From positions 45,938,368 to 46,002,367 of the forward strand of contig OX457064.1 in NCBI GenBank assembly GCA_949752795.1: DNA of 64,000 nucleotides. The letters are read 5' to 3'. Below are positions 57,401 through 64,000 of this stretch, piece after piece (the first letter of the stretch is position 1; every line of letters begins with the position of its first letter). Below the pieces are notes generated by a model. That model made no database searches and had not been told where the DNA came from. It saw only the letters and a list, made by a program, of their open reading frames with translations. The position numbers were made by a program, and so were the translations under genes. Source of the DNA: Hyperoodon ampullatus. Its lineage: Eukaryota > Chordata > Mammalia > Artiodactyla > Ziphiidae.

Positions 57401-58225
57401 ATCCTAGAGAAATGGAAATAAAAACAAACAAATGGGACCTAATGAAACTTAAAAGCTTTTGCACAGCAAAGGAAACCATACACAAGACGAAAAGACAACC
57501 CTCAGAATGGTTGAAAATATTTACAAACGAAGCAACTGACAAAGGATTAATATCCAAAATAAACAAGCAGCTCATTTAGCTCAATATCAGAAAAACAAAC
57601 AACCTAACCCAAAACTGGGCAGAAGACCTAAACAGACGTTTCTCCAGAGAAGATATACATATTGCCAACACACACATGAAAGGATGCTCAACATCACTAA
57701 TCATTAGAGAAATGCAAATCAAAACTACAATGAGGTATCACCTCACACCAGTCAGAATGGCCATCATCAAAAAATATACAAATAATAAATGCTGGAGGGT
57801 GTGTGGAGAAAAGGGAACCTTCTTGCACTGTTGGTGGGAATGTAAACTAATACAGACACTATGGAGAACAGTATGGAGGTTCCTTTAAAAACTAAACATA
57901 GAACTACCACACGACCCAGCAGTCCCACTACAAGGCATATACCCTGAGAAAACCATAATTCAAAAAGAGTCATTTATCACAATGTTCATTGCAGCACAGT
58001 TTACAATAGCCAGGACATGGAAGCAACCTAAGTGTCCATCGACAGATGAATGGATAAAGAAGATGTGGCACATATATACAATGGAATATTACTCAGCCAT
58101 AAAAAATGAAATTGAATTATTTCTAGTGAGGTGGATGGACCTAGAGTCTGTCATACAGAGTGAAGTAAGTCAGAAAGAGAAAAACAAATACCCTATGCTA
58201 ACACATATATATGGAATTTTTAAAA
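54432..58225 (+). pseudogene. Dead L1 ORF2 (endonuclease/reverse transcriptase)
   Basis: Starting ATG GTA ATG GGA at 54432, the endonuclease part is recognisable: LNTNGLNAP, then after a stop NICCLQDTH, then 54594-54902 with NIYAPN and a GDF motif whose following residues are altered. The reverse transcriptase runs from 56020 to 56976 in one frame, interrupted only by a TGA at 56413-56415 and a TAA at 56704-56706. It keeps [22 protein letters not shown] and the catalytic FADDM. A small deletion near 56976 shifts the frame into 56808-57254 ([15 protein letters not shown]). C-terminal pieces follow at 57676-57888 and 57982-58263. Minus-strand frames here are shadows. It is non-functional, though the reverse transcriptase core needs few changes to align. 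Confidence 0.93.
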
Positions 58226-58577
58226 AAATGGTTGTGACGAAATTAGGGGCTGGACAGGAATAAAGACACAGATGTAGAGAATGGACTTGAGGACACGGGG
58301 AGGGGGAAGCATAATCTTGGACGAAGTGAGAGAGTGGCACTGTCATACATACACTACCAAATGTAAAACAGATAGCTGGTGGGAAGCAGCCACATAGCAC
58401 AGGGAAATTAGCTCTGTCCTTTGTGACCACGTAGAGGTGTGGGATAGAAGGGTGGGAGGGAGATGCAAGAGAGAGGGGATATGGGGCTGTATGTATATGT
58501 ATAACCTATTCACTTTGTTATACAGTGGAAACTAAACAACACTGTAAAGCAATTATACTCCAATAAAGATGTTTTAA
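58226..58577 (+). other. L1 3'UTR and A-tail (plus copy)
   Basis: It has the same order as the other copies: 'aggggctggacaggaataaagacacag', 'gaagcagccacatagcacaggg', 'ttgttatacagtgg', 'caattatactccaataaagatg', then a short A-tail. Confidence 0.92.
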
Positions 58578-58592
58578 AAAATCAATTAGCTA

Positions 58593-60024
58593 AAGGAGAG
58601 ATAAGATTGAAGTATATTATTCTCAGTAATCCATTTTCATATAACAAGCATGTATGAGAGAGCTAATGTATTCAATACCATGGCCAGTTGTGAGGTAGAT
58701 ACCAAAGAACTCAAATAATTTCATTTATATCTGGAAAGGAAGCAAGGGAAATAAGGTTTGTAGAGCATTCATTCTATGCCAGTCCTTGACATGCAACTTA
58801 AATGTATTCTTTTACTTGTCTTTTTGTAAAAAAACCCTGCTATTATTAGAGCAGGAAAGGCACTTTGAGTTGCTCAAATCAAAACAAATAGACATATATA
58901 CAAAAGAGAAAACTCTTAGTCTAAATAAAATAGAAAACATATCGGTAGTATATGTGGGAAAACTAGGTTGGGGAATCGGGTAGAATTTATAGAAGCTAAA
59001 CTCCCAGATTTCCTACTGGGGTTATACTACAGAAACAGAGGTATATCACTGCCAGTGGACACTGGATGTTATCACAAATACCAAAAGTACTTCTGCTTCT
59101 CTACCTCAAACTCTCCCCAGATTCAAAATCCCCAGCAGGGAATAAACTGGCTAACATTTTATCATGTGACCTCAGCCTTGCTGTCAGAGTTCAGGGAGCA
59201 TAAGTATGTAACCTTTGGATCTTGGCTCTCACAGTCAAAGAATGACGCTTCCTCCCCTGGAAAATCCAACAGTTACATTCCTATTTTAAATTATATGAAA
59301 ACTGATTTCAGTTAGGTCTCTACTTTAGATCAATATATAGAACATTGCAAAAAACTACACTTCTAAAAATACTAGATAAAATGAGAGCCATATATTCTAT
59401 GAGACTATCAAAAAGCAGAGGATTCAAGGTGAATTCCATTGAGAAAATAGCACTTTCAAAGTAAGCTGAGAGCTATGGCAGTTTTCAAATCTGTGATCCA
59501 CTGCATGGTCTGAGTATGGATGGATGAAGGGACAGCCCTGTCATAGAGAGAGAAACTTTTCAGTGACAAGAAAAAAATCAACTGATCTTTAGACAATATA
59601 TTGGAAGGAGAAAGAGGCCCAAATATTAAAATAAAATTCTCAGCCCCAAATTTTCCCTCCATCTTCCCCCTAATTTTGCTGGAAGAAAAACTGGCGATGA
59701 GAAAGGACTAGAAAGCAGAGAAACTACATGTTTTGCTTATCATTGCAGTGCTTGGGCTCTGGAGCACTGACAGAATTGAAAGCACAGGTGAACCAAAATA
59801 ATCTAAAACAGTGTATCCAACCTATTCCCAGCTCAAAGGGACAAAGTCAAATGGCAGAGGTGTGGGGATTCTAGGTTGAACAAATCACAGGTAAATTCAA
59901 TCTGTTCTAAGCTTTGGTCCTGGTTCAGCTCAGCTTCACTCAAAGACAAATCTAAATGATAAACTCACCTTACCCATTCCCTGGAAAATAAAACAAAATG
60001 AAATTTTACTTAACTCTCCATTTT
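58593..60024. other. Unannotated non-coding sequence
   Basis: A weak MIR-like trace in reverse at about 58760-58810 ('gagcattcattctatgccagtccttgac'). The 115-codon frame at 58968-59315 has no recognisable domain or splice context and is treated as chance. Confidence 0.45.
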
Positions 60025-60530
60025 TATTTTATGCACAATATCTGGAACATGATAAAAAATATATATAATGCAAGAAAATAGCAGGCAACTGTAACCCATA
60101 AACAAGAAGAAAAACAGTCAGTAGAAAGACACCTCCAGATGATCCAATTTTTGGATTTAGCACGTAAGAATTTGAAAAGAAATGTAAACTTGTTAATATT
60201 TTATAGGAAAATATATAGAGGAGTAAAGAGATGAAATGTTCTAAGTATGAAATGGAAACTCCATATAAAAGAACTGGAAAATACAATATCTGAATTAAAA
60301 AAAATATTTGATATGCTTAACAGAAGATTGTGCACTGAATAAAAAAAGGATAAGCCAACTTGTAGACAGATCAACAGTAATTAGACAAATTAAAGCATAA
60401 AAAAGTAAAGGAATTGACTATTTAAACCATGAGGAATAGCAATATAGAAAATAGAAAAATAGGTGAAACACATAGAAAAATAGGTGAAACACTAGCACAA
60501 AGAATGAAGGAGGGCTAAAAACATGTAGAA
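60025..60530 (+). mobile_element. Ancient L1M 5'/ORF1-region fragment
   Basis: The phrases 'gcaggcaactgtaacccataaacaagaagaaaaacagtcagtagaaagacacctccagatgatcc', 'aagaactggaaaatacaatatctgaa' and 'gcttaacagaagattgtgcactg' follow the L1M order at the start of ORF1. It contains a 21-bp tandem duplication at 60451-60492 (atagaaaaataggtgaaacac twice). No open frame. Confidence 0.65.
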
Positions 60531-61765
60531 TGTTGTGAGGTTCTTACTTTGTATTTCAAGTAGTATAACATTTCAAAGTAGTTGGTGATAAATAAATCAA
60601 ACATAAAATAATACTAGAGCAACAACCTATATGTTGAGTTAAGTTGAGATGTCAAGATTCAGAATTAAACTAAAGAGTGTATCAAACAGGCATTTCAGGT
60701 TCTTATTAAGCTGTGCTTTTTCCCCTAGTCGTATCAATATTTGGTGAATACACTCAAAATGTGGTGTCTCAAATCTAGACACATCTAGAAGTTGCACTGG
60801 GCATTACTTATGCACATATTTATTAGAGTACATATTACCACAGAAATTATTAGCTACAATAGTATTTAACAAGTTTCAATATCTAACAATTCAATATTTG
60901 ATGTTTCAAATACTGTCCATTGCACAGATTTAGATAATTGGAAGAAACTGAAAAGAATTAAACACTCAGTAGGCACCTATAAAAATACAATTTATCAACA
61001 TAGGTAAAACATAGTGCAATTACACTGGGGACAAAATAAAAATATTGTTCAAGGAAGTGTGTAAACTACCATTAAGATTATTGGTATTACATTCATGTTA
61101 CACAATTGGGAATAGGAAAAAAAATCATTAAAAAAAATATTCCTGGAAAGATTTATGTATGTGTCTGGGGAGGGTTGTTGTTGAACATGTCTTCGGAAAA
61201 CATAAAATTTAAAAAACCAATGGGAAATGGGAACTCGGCATTCCAGATCTAGGATGATGATAATGACAGCTAATTCTTTAGTAAAAGTTACTTACTTAGC
61301 ATCTTCAATATGTAGTTCTTTAATATAACTTTTGATTAAGTATCCCAGAAGTTACTTAATATTAAGAACTTAAGCATTTTGCTGGAACTCAGAAAAGTTA
61401 CTCAAGTAAATGGTTCACATACAAACACCTGGTAAATGAAATTCCCTTTAAATTTTAAATTATTTTATTGGGTTTTGGATAGTTTTTTTAAAAAAATTTA
61501 CCTTCTGCTTTTCAAATCCATGTTCTCTAGTGGAAGATTTGGTGCTGGCTTCAAAGACAAAGGCTGATGCCTATAGAAGGATGACTTAGAGAAGTGGCCC
61601 AGGAAGTAAAAAAAAAAATATTCCCAAGGGACTGGATACAGGCAGGAGACTGCAGGGCTATTCCTTCAACTAGGAGCCAGTGCTTTATCCAAAGTAGGGA
61701 GAAAAAAATTTAAACTAGTTTGCATATCCTTCTAAAGTTTTGTTTCTGTCTTCCACGGTATCAAT
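60531..61765. other. Unannotated non-coding sequence
   Basis: AT-rich; no gene and no recognised repeat. Confidence 0.5.
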
Positions 61766-61885
61766 TCATTGATTTATTCATTCAACAAAAATTGCACAAG
61801 TTCCTACTCTTTGCAACCACCGTACCAAGTGCTAGAAATACAGACATGAGCAAGAATGGTAAAATCTCTATTTACATGAAAATAA
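61766..61885 (-). mobile_element. LINE L2 3' end fragment, minus
   Basis: The text 'ttgatttattcattcaacaaaaattgcacaagttcctactc...accaagtgctagaaatacagacatgagcaagaatgg' is the reverse complement of the L2 3' tail. Confidence 0.7.
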
Positions 61886-64000
61886 TGGCCTTTTTCTAGT
61901 ATGCATTATATCACTTAAGATTCGTTTTGATTTTAGAATTTATTAAATAGTTTTCTCCTATGGCCAGACTAATTACTATACACTCCAGTGGATTCAGAAT
62001 CCAAAAAATGCCCTGTTAACAACTAAAATTGTTTTCATATTCTTCTACAATGATAGTATACATTCTGCAGATTGAAGTCACTTCTGAATCATCAAATGTG
62101 CACTTATTTCCATCAACATCATCAGTTTTGTGCAAATATGTTATATTGAAAATATAACGCTTTGCATAAATTTTAGCTATATTTCTTCAATTTTTCACAA
62201 TAGTGTATTCCAGGTAAATGAGAATTCATTTATTACCAAAATGTTCATGAATAAAACTGTAATCTAGTCAAATTAAACTGTTTTAAAGTACACATTGTAT
62301 AATATAGTAGGCATTGAATAAATAGCAGTTATTGTTGTTAAAGGAGCAATTCTACAGATGTCCTGGAATTTTAAAAAATAAAAGTTGTTTTGAAAGTGGT
62401 TCTGAGTTTTATCCATACTGGCTTACTTATCAGCTTATAGAGAGTATTATTAAGATATATTACGTTTTGAAAGTGAAATGCTGTATCATAAATTTGTGAC
62501 TTTAAGGATCTGGCATAGAAATTATTATGGCATTATTTTGTTTATAACAGGCATGTTTATCTCTCTTATTATAAGCCATAATATGAACTTATTATCTTTC
62601 TACATGTTAGACTCAGCCCAATTTTTGCTACCTAAGTTTATGTTGGACAATATGAAATTGAGATTTGGCAACTAAGTTGGGTTATCAATGAATTAGATAG
62701 CCAACCCAGATGCTTTGTTACCAAAAATTCATGTGAAGGGCTGCATTATTCAAATCAGTCACAGTTTAGTTCTCAACACTGATCAAATTAATTGGCTAAT
62801 TGTTAAATCACTACTTTGTTTTGAGCTACAAAGACACACATTTAGGGCCTCTGTGCTGCATATTTCAAAGCACTGAGAGCATTTCTAATCTAAGCAGTAC
62901 CCTAGAGCCAGAGACTTACTGCTATCTTAGAGGGTGACCTATATGCTGGGGATAAAGCAATTAATAAAAATTCCCTTGAGTTTGAACTGAAAATGGAAAA
63001 TACTTTTCAATTTCTCAGAGTCCTTGAGATACACTTTTTTTTCTGAAATCTTATCTGTACAAAATATTCAGAGCCAAACAAGTAAACAGTTCAGAAAAGC
63101 TAAGAAAGTAATTTTAATTAAAACAAGTGCATGTCTTTTGTTTTTCCCTTTTGAAAAATTCCAAGACTGACAATAAACCTTAATATCCAGATTGTCTTAT
63201 ATGTGACATTTGCTTTCATAAACCATGCAGTTATCAAGAGCTAATCCCGTACAAAAACTAATCAAGGAAGGTGTTACACAAATGCAAAACATATGATTAA
63301 AGAGGGGGAAGGCAAATCTCAGGCAAAGAACTGAATATTATAATAAAATTGCCACTGAATGGAGATGTGAAGACTTCAAGCTCAGTTTAATTAGGCCACT
63401 GAGTGGAATCCCCTAAGACCAACAACAATTGAACAGCTAATAATCAGTTTGTTCTTTACTGATTACCAGTTAATCATGTCCTGAACACAATCGTGGTCCC
63501 CTCTCTAATTATGAATACATTTTCAGTCCCCTCCTTTAATCTCTACACTTTTTATGGGTGCACAAATCTTAATCAGCTAACTGTAAGAGTGCCTACAACC
63601 ATTAGTGAATGCCTTGAAATGCCTTCCTACTGTTTAGGAAGTAAACATTTGCATCCATTTGTGCCACAGTTGTAAACATTAACTGATCTTAGGAGGGAAA
63701 ATAGGTGCTTAGGAGGCAAGTGCACATCAATGTAGGGCAGATTCTTTCTAAATAAAGATTATTTTTCTTTACGAAGTCTTGCTCCTTATGGAAATCTGGA
63801 ACATCACACATACACACAGGAAGAAAAAATTGCCAGTGGTTCCACCATGAAAAGAGAACCGCTGATAATATTTTCATTTATTTTTTTATATATGTTTGTG
63901 GGAGAAATATATGTCTAATGTATATGTTCATATATTTATAAATATCATATCCTACTATTAAATTCATACATGCATTCTCTAGATATAGTTCTTACATATT
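61886..64000. other. Unique-looking non-coding sequence to the window end
   Basis: A MIR/L2-like tail trace is at about 62290-62335 ('aatatagtaggcattgaataaatagcag'). The patch 63300-63680 is repeat-free with clustered ATTA and CAATTG-type motifs. No gene; short frames have no features. Confidence 0.45.

Larger units (their letters stand above)
51583..58577 (+). mobile_element. Full-length L1 (about 7.0 kb) with TSD
   Basis: A complete L1 by length: GC-rich 5'UTR from 'gaggtccttcaaaatggagg', ORF1, ORF2, 3'UTR and 'caataaagatgttttaaaaa'. The target repeat is aaaatctattagcta at 51568-51582 and aaaatcaattagcta at about 58578-58592, one mismatch. Both ORFs carry stops and shifts, so the copy cannot move by itself. 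It is the best-preserved L1 in the window and is in opposite orientation to the one at 37837. Confidence 0.95.

Noticed and set aside
58968..59315. 115-codon plus frame
   Set aside because: No recognisable motif; the region shows no sign of exon borders or a retrocopy tail.

Overview
This window is mammalian nuclear DNA, almost certainly from a cetacean (whale or dolphin), and shows no host protein-coding gene, rRNA or functional tRNA gene. The organism call rests on about ten copies of the CHR family of tRNA-Glu-derived SINEs. Eight carry the GC-rich body with A and B boxes, ending in the conserved stretch before the A-tail (...ggcccgcataccgc-An), that I know as typical of cetaceans. The L1 3' ends are also of the cetacean/artiodactyl type (...caattatactccaataaagatgtt-An). 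The sequence is AT-rich, CpG-poor outside the SINEs, and full of stops in all frames. It looks like a gene desert or the inside of a very large intron.

Layout. 1-12 kb: a truncated CHR SINE, a cluster of solo-LTR-like ERV fragments in both orientations (about 3.28-5.9 kb and 11.15-12.1 kb, the latter split by a long CHR SINE), and ancient L2, MIR and hAT-type fragments. 12.5-19.4 kb: decayed L1M pieces, an LTR-like insert with 14-bp flanking repeats, an unnamed ancient long repeat, a CHR SINE and a younger L1 3' fragment. 20.7-23.1 kb: a G-rich minisatellite, then a three-level nest (old L1M containing a younger L1 containing a CHR SINE), each level with recognisable target-site duplications. 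23.9-37.8 kb: mostly unique sequence with three more CHR SINEs and weak MIR/L2 matches. 37.8-43.8 kb: a minus-strand L1 with a CHR SINE in its ORF2 and an internal 5'UTR deletion. 44.6-48.5 kb: an ancient L1M interrupted by a small L1 3' fragment and a Tigger1 deletion derivative. 49.2-51.2 kb: two abutting L1 3' fragments. 51.57-58.59 kb: a full-length plus-strand L1 of about 7 kb with a target-site duplication but broken ORFs. 58.6-64 kb: mainly unique sequence with one L1M 5' fragment and old L2/MIR scraps.

Every recognisable coding frame is a retrotransposon remnant; longer frames elsewhere are antisense or shadow frames of SINEs and L1s, or chance. I found no evidence of a new multi-gene system. 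The interesting content is insertion archaeology, a potential G-quadruplex array, an LTR-derived segment whose flanks look L1-made, and two repeat-free patches that could be conserved noncoding elements.
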